From Gemmiger gallinarum (lineage in GTDB: Bacteria > Bacillota > Clostridia > Oscillospirales > Ruminococcaceae), in contig NZ_JADCKC010000002.1 in assembly GCF_014982805.1 (NCBI RefSeq), positions 248,001-312,000 on the forward strand: a stretch of 64,000 nt of DNA, in the 5' to 3' direction. The notes below the pieces were generated by a model. That model searched no databases. It was not told the DNA's origin and was given only the letters and a program-made list of their open reading frames with translations. Made by a program: the position numbers and the translations under genes. This document shows positions 6,644-15,530 of this stretch, in pieces. Numbering within the stretch: the first letter of the stretch is position 1; each line of letters begins with the position of its first letter.

Positions 6644-8642
6644 GCTGGGGCTGTACCTGCGCCTTGCCACCCGCAACCTCTTCAAAAACCGGCAGTATTA
6701 CGGGCCGTTCTTCCTCACTGCCGCCGGGTGCGCTGCCATGTGCTACATCATGCGGTTCCTCGGCTACAACGATCTGGTGTCCACCATGCGGGGCTCCGCC
6801 TATGTCCAGCTGATGCTGGGGCTGGGCAGCTTCATCATGGTGTTTCTGGTGGTCTGGATCATGTCCTACGCCAACGGCTTTGTCATCCGGCGCCGCACCA
6901 AGGAGCTGGCCCTCTACGGCATTCTGGGCATGGAAAAGCGCAATGTGGGCGCCGTGCTGGGGCTGGAGACTTTGTTTCTCTATCTGGCCGGCACCGCCCT
7001 GGGGGTCTTCGGCGGGGCGCTGCTCTCCAAGCTGGTGCTACTTTTGCTGCTGCGGCTGGTCCGCTTTGAGGTGACCATGGGCTTTTCCTTCAGCACGGCG
7101 GGGGCCGCCGAGACTTTTGCCGCCTTTGCCCTGCTGTTTCTCTTTCTCTATCTGCGCAACCTCCGTGTGGTGCGCAAAACCAGCCCCATCGAGCTGCTCC
7201 ACACCGGTTCCATGGGTGAACGGGAGCCCAAAAGCCGCATTCTGCTGGCCCTCTTCGGGCTGCTGACCCTGGCGGGAGGCTATGCTATTTCCTTCTTCAC
7301 CACCAACTTCCTCTTTGTCATCCTGCTCTTTTTTGCGGCGGTGGCCCTGGTCATTGTGGGCACTCACTGCCTGTTCGGGGCAGGCAGCGTGGTGGTGCTC
7401 AAGGCCCTGCGCAAAAACAAGGCCCTCTACTACCGGCCCCGGAATTTCACCGCCATCTCGGGCCTCATCTACCGCATGAACCAGAACGCCCGGGGCCTGG
7501 CCAACATCTGCATTCTGGCCACCACCGTGCTGGTCAGCGTGGCCACCACCGTCTGCCTCTATGCCGGCACCGGGGAAACCATCGAGAAAATGTACCCCAA
7601 CGACCTGACCCTGTCGGTCAACTTTTCCGACGACGGTCTGACCCAGGAAAACGCGGACGCCTGGGAGGCTCCCATCCGCCAGGCTGCCGCCGACCACGGC
7701 GTCACCGACGGAGAGATGGAGAGCTTCTACCTCTTTGCCTTCGGCGCTCAGGCTGCGGCGGGCAACGTCTACACCCCTGCCCTTTCCGCCGAGTCCCAGA
7801 CCGCGGACACCCCCAACCTGCTCTTCATGACCGCCGACGATTACAGCCGTCTCACCGGGCAGACTGTCACTCTGGCCGAGGGGGAAATCCTGGCCCGGGG
7901 GCTCTACGATTCCACCGACAGCCTTACCATCGGGGATACCACCTACCATGTGGTCGGGGAGGCGGAGGAGTTTCCCGCTGTCAACGGCGGCTACAGTCCC
8001 TGCACTGTCTGCATTGTGGTGCCCGGCACCAACACCCTGGTCAACCTGCGGGAAATGCTTGTGCAGGACAGTGAATATGCTCCCACCGTGCGGCGCTACC
8101 TCAACCTCAACACCGACAAACTGGACGCCGCTGCTATAGACGAGTGTGCCAACGCTCTGGAGGCCGCCGCCAACCCCGCCCCCTCCCCCGACTGGCTCAC
8201 CTCCCGGTCCTACGTCTACTCCCGGGAGGGTATGCGGGCGGAGCTCTACAACATGAACGGCAGCTTTGTCTTTCTGGGCATCTTCCTGGCCATCATGTTC
8301 ACCATGGCCACCGTGCTCATTATCTACTACAAGCAGCTCAGCGAGGGCTACGAGGACCGTGACCGCTTCGTCATCCTGCAGCAGGTGGGCATGAGCGCCG
8401 ACGAGGTCCGCAGCACCATCCGGGTGCAGGTGCTCATGGTCTTTTTCCTGCCCCTGGTCATGGCGGCGGTGCATCTGGCCGCGGCCTTCCCCATTCTCAT
8501 GCGCATGGTGTCGGCCTTCGGCGTGACCAACACCAGACTGTTCCTCCTCTGCTGCCTCATCACCCTGGCAGGCTTTGCCCTGTGCTATGTGGCGGTCTAC
8601 GCCATGACATCCCGCAAATATTACAGCATCGTCAAGCGCTGA
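6636..8642 (+). CDS. FtsX-like ABC permease (BceB-like)
   Basis: 668 residues, close to the usual BceB length of about 650. The start is the ATG at 6636, preceded by GGAGGTGA; a GTG three codons upstream lies within the ribosome site. Several N-terminal transmembrane helices carry the FtsX-type motif RRRTKELALYGILGM. A large, mainly polar region (about residues 310-530) interrupts the helices, as the extracellular sensor domain does in BceB. Two further helices and LQQVGMSADEVR near the C-terminus complete the fold. It is the last gene of the module and is followed by a strong terminator. Confidence 0.9.
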   Translation: MNKLGLYLRLATRNLFKNRQYYGPFFLTAAGCAAMCYIMRFLGYNDLVSTMRGSAYVQLMLGLGSFIMVFLVVWIMSYANGFVIRRRTKELALYGILGMEKRNVGAVLGLETLFLYLAGTALGVFGGALLSKLVLLLLLRLVRFEVTMGFSFSTAGAAETFAAFALLFLFLYLRNLRVVRKTSPIELLHTGSMGEREPKSRILLALFGLLTLAGGYAISFFTTNFLFVILLFFAAVALVIVGTHCLFGAGSVVVLKALRKNKALYYRPRNFTAISGLIYRMNQNARGLANICILATTVLVSVATTVCLYAGTGETIEKMYPNDLTLSVNFSDDGLTQENADAWEAPIRQAAADHGVTDGEMESFYLFAFGAQAAAGNVYTPALSAESQTADTPNLLFMTADDYSRLTGQTVTLAEGEILARGLYDSTDSLTIGDTTYHVVGEAEEFPAVNGGYSPCTVCIVVPGTNTLVNLREMLVQDSEYAPTVRRYLNLNTDKLDAAAIDECANALEAAANPAPSPDWLTSRSYVYSREGMRAELYNMNGSFVFLGIFLAIMFTMATVLIIYYKQLSEGYEDRDRFVILQQVGMSADEVRSTIRVQVLMVFFLPLVMAAVHLAAAFPILMRMVSAFGVTNTRLFLLCCLITLAGFALCYVAVYAMTSRKYYSIVKR

Positions 8643-8662
8643 ATCCCCGTTTTCCCGTCCGG

Positions 8663-8700
8663 AAGGGGCGGACCTGTCCAGGCAGGCCCGCCCCTTTCCT
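8663..8700 (+). terminator. Intrinsic terminator of the two-component/ABC operon
   Basis: 14-bp stem with one mismatch (8663-8676 against 8683-8696), a 6-base loop and a pyrimidine/T-rich tail. Confidence 0.75.
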
Positions 8701-8716
8701 TTGCCCGGCCCTCCAT

Positions 8717-8744
8717 TTGACCTTTTGGCAAAACGTGCTACAAT
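8717..8744 (+). promoter_or_regulatory. Sigma-A promoter of the aminopeptidase P gene
   Basis: TTGACC, 16-bp spacer, TACAAT, 60 bases before the TTG start. Confidence 0.7.
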
Positions 8745-8804
8745 ACAGACAGAAAATCAGCCGGGGCCCCCTTGCGGCCCTGTTTCAGAAAGGAAGGGTT
8801 TCCC

Positions 8805-10595
8805 TTGACGACCAACGAAAAGATTGCCGCCCTGCGCGCCGCTGCTCAGGCGGCAGGCGCCGACGGCGTCATCCTCATGACCAGCGACCCCCATTCGGGG
8901 GAGTATCTGCCCGCGCATTACTGCAGCCTGACCCATTTCTCCGGCTTTACCGGCGAGAATTCCACCCTGGTGGTCACCGGGACCGGCAGCGCCCTGTGGG
9001 TGGACGGCCGCTTCTATGTCCAGGCGGACAAGCAGCTGGCCGGTACCGAAATCCAGTCCATGCATGCCGGCGCGGCGGGTGTCCCCACCGTGGAGGAATA
9101 CCTCAAGGCCAACGTTCAGGCGGGCCAGACCTTCGTCACCGACGGCTCCTGCATGCCCACCAAGGTGTTTGAACAGTACCGGAATACCCTGGCCTCCTGC
9201 GGCGCAGCCCTCAAGAGCCAGGACGTGGTCAGCCCCCTCTGGGCCGATGTCCGCCCCGCCCTGCCCGACACGCCCTGCTTTTTGCTGAGCCGGGAACAGA
9301 CCGGCGCCACTGCGTCGGAAAAGCTCACCGCCGTGCGCGCCGAGCTGAAAAAGGCAGGGGCCACCGCCCTGGCCGTGACCCAGCTGGACTGCGTGGGCTG
9401 GCTGCTCAACCTGCGGGCCCACGACCTGCCCTGCACCCCCCTGGCCATCGCCTACGCTTTCGTGACCATGGACAGCTGCACCCTCTTTCTGGCCCCCGGC
9501 CGTCTGTGCGACGATGACGCCGACGTACTCACCGCTCAGGGTGTGGAGATCCGCCCCTACAACTCGCTGCTGGACTTTGTCCGCGGCCTGACCGGCAAGG
9601 AGACGGTGCTCATCGCCCCCGAAGCCACCAACTACGACCTCTACGCTGCCCTGGAGGCCAACCCCGCCCTCACCGTACTGCCCGGCACCGACCCCATCAC
9701 CGCCCTCAAGGGTGTCAAGAACGAGGTGGAGCTGGCCAACCTGCGGGAGTGCCACATCCGGGACGGCGTGGCCATGGTCCGCTTTGAGATGGACCTGGAG
9801 CAGGCTCTGGCCGAGGGCAAGCCCCTGCGGGAGTGCGACATCGACACCATGCTGCACCGCCGCCGTGCCGAACAGCCCGGCTTTGATGAGGAGAGCTTCG
9901 GCACCATCGCAGCCTACGGCCCCAACGCGGCCATGATGCACTATCAGGCCAGGCCCGGCGCCGACAGCCCCATCGAGCCCCACGGCTTTTTGCTGGTGGA
10001 CTGCGGCGGCCAGTATGACTGCGGTACCACCGACATCACCCGCACCTACCCGGTGGGCCCCCTCACCGACAACGAGCGCCGCTACTACACCTGGACGCTG
10101 CAGAGCCACATCGGCATTGCTCAGGCGGTTTGGCTGGATTACTGCACCGGCTTTGCTCTGGACAGCTTTGCCCGGGGTCCTTTGTGGAAGCACAGGATCA
10201 ACTACCGCTGCGGCACCGGCCACAGCGTGGGCTTTATGTCCAGCGTCCATGAGGGCCCCCAGAGCCTGCGTCCCAACAACCCGGTCATCTTCCGTCCCGG
10301 CATGACCATCACCGACGAACCCGGCGTCTACGAGACCGACGAGGTGGGCATCCGTATTGAAAACGAGCTGGTCTGCGTGGACAAGGGTGAGAACCAGTAC
10401 GGTCACTGGCTGGGCTTTGAGCCCATGACCTTTGTGCCCATCGATCTGTCCCCCGTGCTGGTGGACGAGCTGACCCGCAGCGAGATCGACTGGATCAACG
10501 CCTACCACAAGAACGTCTATGAGGTGCTGTCTCCCCGCCTGACCGACGCCGAGCGCAGCTGGCTGGCCGCCAAGACCGCCCCCATCGCCCGGTAA
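8805..10595 (+). CDS. Aminopeptidase P (Xaa-Pro aminopeptidase, M24B)
   Basis: 596 residues, the length of the long XPNPEP1-like branch with two creatinase-like N-terminal domains before the pita-bread catalytic domain. The dinuclear metal ligands are visible: Asp399 and Asp410 (VDCGGQY, TTDITRTYPVG), the His of GTGHSVG, and the Glu residues of ITDEPGVY and IRIENEL. It releases an N-terminal residue that precedes proline. The start is taken as TTG at 8805 because AGGAAGG lies 7 bases upstream; the ATG at 8772 has no ribosome site. It is monocistronic, from the promoter at 8717 to the terminator at 10626, and cytoplasmic, as no signal peptide is present. Confidence 0.93.
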   Translation: MTTNEKIAALRAAAQAAGADGVILMTSDPHSGEYLPAHYCSLTHFSGFTGENSTLVVTGTGSALWVDGRFYVQADKQLAGTEIQSMHAGAAGVPTVEEYLKANVQAGQTFVTDGSCMPTKVFEQYRNTLASCGAALKSQDVVSPLWADVRPALPDTPCFLLSREQTGATASEKLTAVRAELKKAGATALAVTQLDCVGWLLNLRAHDLPCTPLAIAYAFVTMDSCTLFLAPGRLCDDDADVLTAQGVEIRPYNSLLDFVRGLTGKETVLIAPEATNYDLYAALEANPALTVLPGTDPITALKGVKNEVELANLRECHIRDGVAMVRFEMDLEQALAEGKPLRECDIDTMLHRRRAEQPGFDEESFGTIAAYGPNAAMMHYQARPGADSPIEPHGFLLVDCGGQYDCGTTDITRTYPVGPLTDNERRYYTWTLQSHIGIAQAVWLDYCTGFALDSFARGPLWKHRINYRCGTGHSVGFMSSVHEGPQSLRPNNPVIFRPGMTITDEPGVYETDEVGIRIENELVCVDKGENQYGHWLGFEPMTFVPIDLSPVLVDELTRSEIDWINAYHKNVYEVLSPRLTDAERSWLAAKTAPIAR

Positions 10596-10625
10596 CGGCC
10601 TTTTCCCCGCACAAAACAAAAAATG

Positions 10626-10670
10626 CCGCCCCGGCAGCCTGAACACACAGGCCGCCGGGGCGGTTTGTTT
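10626..10670. terminator. Bidirectional terminator between aminopeptidase P and a convergent GT2 gene
   Basis: 16-bp stem (10626-10641 and 10648-10663, one mismatch). The plus strand continues with TTTGTTT and the minus strand with ATTTTTTGTTTTG, so both converging genes can use it. Confidence 0.85.
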
Positions 10671-10699
10671 ATATCGTATGCACGTATGCGGGGCGGAGG

Positions 10700-11596
10700 T
10701 CAGCTTTCCGCCGTGGAAACCAGATACTTGTAGATCTGGGGTTTGTACTGTTCATACAGGCCCATGGACTCGTACAGGTCCTTGTAATACTTGAACAGCG
10801 AGGCCCGGGTGGTCACCACATTGATGGGGTTGAGGGCGGTATGGCAGATGCTCTCTTTATTTTGCAGATAGTTGTACACCGGCACCGCCAGAGCGTAGAA
10901 CCGCTGGGCATAGCGGATGAAGCTGAGGTTAAAGTAGAGGTCCTCGCTCCAGTTCAGTTCCTCACTGCAGATAACGTCCTCATGCTCCCGCACGATGTCG
11001 GCGCAGTAGAGCTTGTTCCACATGACGCCGTAGTAGAAGGAGGCCGGCTCCTGCATCAGGCCCCTGGCGAACTCCGCCTTGGTCATGAAGCCCTCGGGCA
11101 GAAAGCCGAAGGTCTTGACCCGGTCGTCGGAGGGCATGAGCCGCTCCATGGTTTCGTCGAACTTTTCCCCCAGGGCGGTGTCCCGCACCGCCTTGGGCAG
11201 GCTGGGCTTTTCCGGCGGGGGTGTGACCCGGTTGTAGTGGGCAATGACCAGGTCGGCCTGGTGCTCCTCCGCCTTTTCCACCATGAGCCGGGTAGCGTCG
11301 GGCTGCAGGGTATCGTCGGCGTCTACAAACTGCAGATACTTGCCCGACGCCAGCCGCAGTCCCAGATTGCGGGTGGCCGCCACGCCGCTGTTGGGCTTGT
11401 CCACCAGCAGAATGCGCGGGTCCACTTTGGCATACATCTCACATACCTGCAGGCTGACATCCTTGGACCCGTCGTTGACCAGCAGGATCTCCAGATTGGA
11501 ATAGCTCTGCTTGCGGATACTCTCGACGCAGCGTGCAATATGATTTTGGGCGTTGTAAATGGGCACGATCACACTGACAAGGGGCTGCTGTGCCAT
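10700..11596 (-). CDS. Family 2 glycosyltransferase
   Basis: 298 residues from ATG at 11596, preceded by GGAGGAGG; an in-frame extension upstream is not used. The N-terminal GT-A domain has VSVIVPIYNAQ, LLVNDGSKD, NSGVAATRNLG and the FVDADDTL metal motif. The C-terminal part has no clear membrane helix, so it is a soluble cytoplasmic enzyme of the EpsJ/CapM-like group, probably adding one sugar to a surface polysaccharide or glycolipid. It stands alone, divergent from the carboxypeptidase and convergent to aminopeptidase P, not inside a glycan cluster. The substrate is unknown. Confidence 0.88.
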   Translation of the reverse strand: MAQQPLVSVIVPIYNAQNHIARCVESIRKQSYSNLEILLVNDGSKDVSLQVCEMYAKVDPRILLVDKPNSGVAATRNLGLRLASGKYLQFVDADDTLQPDATRLMVEKAEEHQADLVIAHYNRVTPPPEKPSLPKAVRDTALGEKFDETMERLMPSDDRVKTFGFLPEGFMTKAEFARGLMQEPASFYYGVMWNKLYCADIVREHEDVICSEELNWSEDLYFNLSFIRYAQRFYALAVPVYNYLQNKESICHTALNPINVVTTRASLFKYYKDLYESMGLYEQYKPQIYKYLVSTAES

Positions 11597-11666
11597 AGGG
11601 CTCCTCCTCCCACAAAATCCGGCCGGAACACAATGTCCGGTGTTTCCTTGTTCATTCCTGTTTTCT

Positions 11667-11695
11667 ATCATATCGCATTGCTCTGAAAAAAACAA
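11667..11695 (-). promoter_or_regulatory. Sigma-A promoter of the GT2 gene
   Basis: Minus strand: TTGTTT, 17-bp spacer, TATGAT. It overlaps the divergent plus-strand promoter at 11678-11706. Confidence 0.65.
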
Positions 11696-11706
11696 CGTGG
11701 TATACT
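11678..11706 (+). promoter_or_regulatory. Sigma-A promoter of the carboxypeptidase gene
   Basis: TTGCTC, 17-bp spacer, TATACT. Its -35 lies inside the spacer of the opposing promoter. Confidence 0.7.
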
Positions 11707-11781
11707 GATTCTATTCGTCATTCATTTACCGCGGTTTTCACCGCCCGAAGCCGGTTCTGCCGGCAGCACAGGAGATCATCT

Positions 11782-13272
11782 ATGAAAGAACATATTGCCG
11801 AGCTGCGCACGCTGGAGCGCAACCTCTACGCCTATAATTATGCCCTGGGGCTCATGACCTATGACGAGGCCACCGCCGCCCCCGCCGAGAGTGCCGAGGG
11901 CCGGGCCGAAGCCGCCGAGGTTTTGAGCCGTGCCCAGTTCAACACTCTGGTCCAGCCCTCCACTGACGCCCTGCTGGACGCCGCCGAAGCCGAGGCCGAC
12001 ACCGAACAGGAAAAGGCCGAGGTGCGGGAGCTGCGCATCAGCCTTGACCGCATCCGTCCCATCCCCGCCGATGAGTACGCCGCCTTCACCCGCCTGACCC
12101 AGGAATCGGTGTCGGTATGGGGCAAGGCCAAGCGCAGCAACGACTTTTCCCTGTTCGCTCCCTATCTGGAAAAGCTCATCGCTGCCCGCCGCCGTCAGGC
12201 CTCCCAGATCGCACCCGACCGGGACCCTTACGAGGTGCTGCTGGACCAGTTTGAGCGCGGCCTGACCATTGAGCGCTGCGATGCTTTCTTTGCCCAGCTG
12301 CGGGCTGCCATCGTGCCCCTGCTCCAGGCCATCGCCGACCACGGCACCCCCGTGCGCACTGATTTTCTGGATCAGGACTGGCCCATCGAGGGTCAGCGCG
12401 TTCTGGCCAACAAGATCATGTCCCTGTGGGGGTTGGACCCCGCTCACTGCTCTCTGGCCGAGAGCGAACATCCCTTCACCAACGGCTTCAACAGCAAGGA
12501 CGTGCGCATCACCACCCATTACATGCCCCGGGATATGCTGTCCAGCCTCTACTCGGTGGCCCATGAGGGCGGTCATGCCTTGTATGAGCTGAACGTGGAC
12601 CCGTCCCTCAATTATACCGTGCTGGCGGGCGGCTCCACCATGGGCCTGCACGAGAGCCAGAGCCGTCTGTTTGAGAACATGGTGGGCCGCAGCCGGGGCT
12701 TCATCCATCTGATCTGGCCGACGCTGCGCACCCTCTTCCCCGCCCAGCTGTCCGGCGTCAGCGAGGAGGAGCTCTACCGCGCCGCCAGCCGTGCCGAGCC
12801 CAGCCTGATCCGCACCGAGGCAGACGAGCTGACCTACGGGCTGCACATCATGGTCCGCTATGAGCTGGAAAAAGCCCTGTTCCACGGGGAGCTGTCGGTC
12901 TCCGAGCTGCCCGCCGCCTGGAACGCCAAGTACAAGGAATACCTGGGCGTGGATGTGCCCGACGACGCCCACGGCGTACTGCAGGACATCCACTGGTCCT
13001 GGGGCGAGTTCGGCTACTTCCCCAGCTACGCCCTGGGCAGTGCCTACGCGGCCCAGGCCATGGCCAGCCTTGCCGCCGAGATGGACCTGGACGCCATGCT
13101 GGCAAAGGGCGACCTGACCCCGCTCAAGACCGCCCTGACCAATCGTCTGTGGCAGTACGGCTGCATGAAGGAGCCCGCCTGGCTCATCGAAAACCTGTGC
13201 GGCGGCACCTTCGATCCCAAATATTACATTGAGTATTTGACGAAGAAATATTCCGAACTGTATTCTCTGTAA
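11782..13272 (+). CDS. Carboxypeptidase Taq (metallopeptidase family M32)
   Basis: 496 residues, the normal length for M32 enzymes. The zinc site HEGGH starts at His261, and the second conserved block GLHESQSRLFEN supplies the remaining ligand region; both are diagnostic of the family. These are largely helical cytoplasmic carboxypeptidases of broad specificity, excluding a C-terminal proline. The ATG at 11782 starts the conserved helix and lies about 75 bases from the promoter. With the nearby aminopeptidase P it suggests intracellular peptide recycling, though the two are separate transcription units. Confidence 0.95.
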   Translation: MKEHIAELRTLERNLYAYNYALGLMTYDEATAAPAESAEGRAEAAEVLSRAQFNTLVQPSTDALLDAAEAEADTEQEKAEVRELRISLDRIRPIPADEYAAFTRLTQESVSVWGKAKRSNDFSLFAPYLEKLIAARRRQASQIAPDRDPYEVLLDQFERGLTIERCDAFFAQLRAAIVPLLQAIADHGTPVRTDFLDQDWPIEGQRVLANKIMSLWGLDPAHCSLAESEHPFTNGFNSKDVRITTHYMPRDMLSSLYSVAHEGGHALYELNVDPSLNYTVLAGGSTMGLHESQSRLFENMVGRSRGFIHLIWPTLRTLFPAQLSGVSEEELYRAASRAEPSLIRTEADELTYGLHIMVRYELEKALFHGELSVSELPAAWNAKYKEYLGVDVPDDAHGVLQDIHWSWGEFGYFPSYALGSAYAAQAMASLAAEMDLDAMLAKGDLTPLKTALTNRLWQYGCMKEPAWLIENLCGGTFDPKYYIEYLTKKYSELYSL

Positions 13273-13294
13273 ATACTTGCCGCTCTCCCCGGGG

Positions 13295-13323
13295 TTGACA
13301 GACTGTTCCCCGGCTGGTACAAT
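13295..13323 (+). promoter_or_regulatory. Sigma-A promoter of the MATE gene
   Basis: Consensus TTGACA, 17-bp spacer, TACAAT. Transcription should start near 13330, only about 25 bases before a strong terminator hairpin. Confidence 0.85.
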
Positions 13324-13352
13324 CGTGGCATTGAAATCATTTGCCGCCGGGC

Positions 13353-13411
13353 AAACGCCTTTTCCCTCTCTCGCAGGCCTTTAGAAGAGAGAGGGACAAG
13401 GCGTTTTTTTG
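13353..13411 (+). terminator. Strong terminator inside the MATE leader (candidate attenuator)
   Basis: Nested stem: 13353-13361 with 13398-13406, and 13363-13371 with 13388-13396, both perfect, followed by a run of seven Ts. It could serve the upstream carboxypeptidase gene, but it lies downstream of the consensus promoter at 13295 and upstream of the MATE ribosome site, so transcripts from that promoter must read through it. Confidence 0.85.
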
Positions 13412-13456
13412 TGCGGCAGTCTGCGGTTTTTCAAAAAATCAAAGGAGGTTCGGCCT

Positions 13457-14791
13457 GTGAAACAACCGTCCTGTTTTCGGGAGTTTGCACGCTATGCGTC
13501 CCTCAACGTACTGGGCATGATCGGCCTGTCCTGCTATATTCTGGCAGACACTTACTTTATCTCCCTGGGCATGGGGGCCGACGGTCTGGCCGCCCTCAAT
13601 CTGGCCATTCCGGTGTACAGCTTTATCCACGGCAGCGGCCTGATGGTGGGCATGGGCGGCGGCACCAAGTATTCCATCCGCCAAAACCAGGGGGAGCCGG
13701 AGGAGGCTGACCGGGCTTTTTCCGCCTCGGTGCTGCTGGCTGCGGGGTTTGCGGTGGTGTTTTTCACAGCAGGACTGCTGCTGCCCGGCACGCTGGCCCG
13801 GCTGCTGGGCGCCGACGGCGCCGTGTTTGAAATGACCGCCACCTATCTGCGGGTCATCCTGCTGTTTGCCCCCATGTTTTTGTTCAACAACCTGTTTCTC
13901 TGCTTTGTCCGCAACGACGGCGCACCCCAGCTGGCCATGACCGCCATGGTGCTGGGCAGTCTGTCCAATGTGGTGCTGGACTATGTGTTCATCTTCCCCT
14001 TGGGGCTGGGCATCTTCGGCGCGGCGCTTGCCACCGGCGTGGCCCCCATCGTCAGCATGATGATTTTGTCCGCCCACCGAATCCGGAGACGCTGCCGTTT
14101 TCATCTGCGGCGGTTTTTGCCCAAAGCCCGGCTGCTGGGGGGCATCTGCTCGGCGGGGGTGCCCTCCCTCATCACGGAGCTTTCCTCCGGCGTGGTCATG
14201 ATCGCCTTCAACGCCATTTTGCTCTCCATCTGCGGCAGTGTGGGGGTGGCGGCTTACGGCGTCATTGCCAACCTGTCCCTGGTGGTCATTGCCATCTTCA
14301 CCGGCATTTCCCAGGGCATCCAGCCTTTGCTCAGCCGCCGCTATGGTTCCGGCCAACGCCGGGAGCTGGGGGCTATTCTGCGCTATGCCCTGGTATCCGC
14401 CGTGATGATTGCGGCGGCGGTCTACGTCGTCACCTTCCTCTGGGCGGGGCCGGTGACCACCCTGTTCAACAGCGAGGGCAACGCCCGGCTCCAGGAGATC
14501 GCCGAGGCAGGTCTGCGGCTGTATTTCATCGGCTGCCCCTTTGCGGGGGTCAACATCATTTTGTCGGTGTACTTTGCCTCCATCGAGCAGCCGGTTCCCG
14601 GCCAGGTCATTGCCCTGCTGCGGGGCTTTTTGGTGATTCTGCCCATGGCCTTTGCCCTGGCGGCGGCCTTTGGACTGACCGGCGTCTGGTGCGCCTTCCC
14701 CGTCACCGAAGCCATTGTCTCGGCGGTGGGCCTTGTCCTCTACCGCAAGGCCCGGCATCTGCCCCCGCCCCTGCCTGAATCCCTCTCCTGA
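13457..14791 (+). CDS. MATE-family multidrug/metabolite exporter
   Basis: 444 residues with about twelve hydrophobic helices in two related halves, the MATE pattern. Family-like stretches include the N-terminal ILADTYFISLGMGADGLAAL and the mid-protein GISQGIQPLLSRRYGSG, which resembles conserved MATE loops. It should extrude cationic compounds or metabolites in exchange for sodium or protons at the cytoplasmic membrane. The start is GTG at 13457 because AAAGGAGG lies 8 bases upstream; earlier in-frame TTG/GTG codons lie within the terminator tail. Expression may be attenuated by the leader hairpin at 13353-13411. The substrate is unknown. Confidence 0.9.
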   Translation: MKQPSCFREFARYASLNVLGMIGLSCYILADTYFISLGMGADGLAALNLAIPVYSFIHGSGLMVGMGGGTKYSIRQNQGEPEEADRAFSASVLLAAGFAVVFFTAGLLLPGTLARLLGADGAVFEMTATYLRVILLFAPMFLFNNLFLCFVRNDGAPQLAMTAMVLGSLSNVVLDYVFIFPLGLGIFGAALATGVAPIVSMMILSAHRIRRRCRFHLRRFLPKARLLGGICSAGVPSLITELSSGVVMIAFNAILLSICGSVGVAAYGVIANLSLVVIAIFTGISQGIQPLLSRRYGSGQRRELGAILRYALVSAVMIAAAVYVVTFLWAGPVTTLFNSEGNARLQEIAEAGLRLYFIGCPFAGVNIILSVYFASIEQPVPGQVIALLRGFLVILPMAFALAAAFGLTGVWCAFPVTEAIVSAVGLVLYRKARHLPPPLPESLS

Positions 14792-14796
14792 ACAAA

Positions 14797-14845
14797 ACAA
14801 TACCCCGGAACGGTTTGCCGGTTACGGCCCGTTACGGGGTATTGT
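14797..14845. terminator. Bidirectional terminator between the MATE gene and the end of the cobalamin operon
   Basis: An 11-bp perfect outer stem (14797-14807 with 14835-14845) and an inner hairpin. T-rich tracts follow on both strands. It lies just past cbiC on the minus strand. Confidence 0.8.
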
Positions 14846-14861
14846 TGTATTTGTTTTTGGT

Positions 14862-15530
14862 TCAGTTCCAGCCCCGGGCGGCGGGGTCGAGAGTGCCGCA
14901 GGCGGTATAGAGCAGGGCATTGCAGATGGCCGCCGCCACACCGCTGCCGCCCTTACGGCCCATGGCCAGAATGGCGGGGACCCCCGCCCTGCGGCAGACC
15001 TCCAGGGCGTGCTCCTTGCTTTCCACCACATTGACAAAGCCCACCGGCGCCCCAATGACCAGAGCAGGCCGGTAGCCCTGCTCGATCCAGTCCGCCAGAC
15101 GCAGCAAGCCTGTGGGGGCGTTGCCGAAGGCCAGCACCGCGCCGGGATGCTGGGCAGCGGCCTTGTCTACCGCTGCCACGGCCCGGGTGGTGCCTTTCTC
15201 CCGGGCGACGGCAGCCACCTCGGCGTCCGCCATGAAGCAGAGGGCCTCTCCCCCCAGCTTTTGCAGGCAGGGGCGGCTGACTCCCGCCTTGGCCATGTTG
15301 GTGTCGGTGATGACAGGCGCCCCCGCCAGCAGGGCATCGATTCCCTTCTGTACCGCGTCGGGGGTGAAGACCAGGTTGCGGGCATAGTCAAAATCCGCCG
15401 TGGCGTGCACCACCCGGCAGACGACAGCCTGGTGCTCCGGGGGCGGGGTCAGCCCCAGCCCGGCCAGCTCCTCCAGAATGATGCCCATGCTGGTGCGCTC
15501 GATGTCACCGGGGGTTTTGTGCTGTACCAT
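14862..15530 (-). CDS. cbiC: Cobalt-precorrin-8 methylmutase
   Basis: 222 residues. CbiC moves the methyl group from C11 to C12 of cobalt-precorrin-8 to give cobyrinate. RTSMGII, the catalytic-His segment VVHATADFDY and the glycine-rich GAPVGFVNV match the CbiC/CobH family. The start is the ATG at 15530, which shares one base with the adenosyltransferase stop (TGATG); a longer frame upstream only overlaps that gene. It is the last gene of the 19-gene operon and is followed by the bidirectional terminator at 14797-14845. Its place at the end is unusual only in order, since the enzyme acts in mid-pathway. Confidence 0.93.
   Translation of the reverse strand: MVQHKTPGDIERTSMGIILEELAGLGLTPPPEHQAVVCRVVHATADFDYARNLVFTPDAVQKGIDALLAGAPVITDTNMAKAGVSRPCLQKLGGEALCFMADAEVAAVAREKGTTRAVAAVDKAAAQHPGAVLAFGNAPTGLLRLADWIEQGYRPALVIGAPVGFVNVVESKEHALEVCRRAGVPAILAMGRKGGSGVAAAICNALLYTACGTLDPAARGWN

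Noticed and set aside
8757-10646. A 629-residue minus-strand open frame opposite aminopeptidase P
   Set aside because: It shows no protein family features and crosses the terminator and promoter regions; the plus frame has the full metal site of M24 peptidases.
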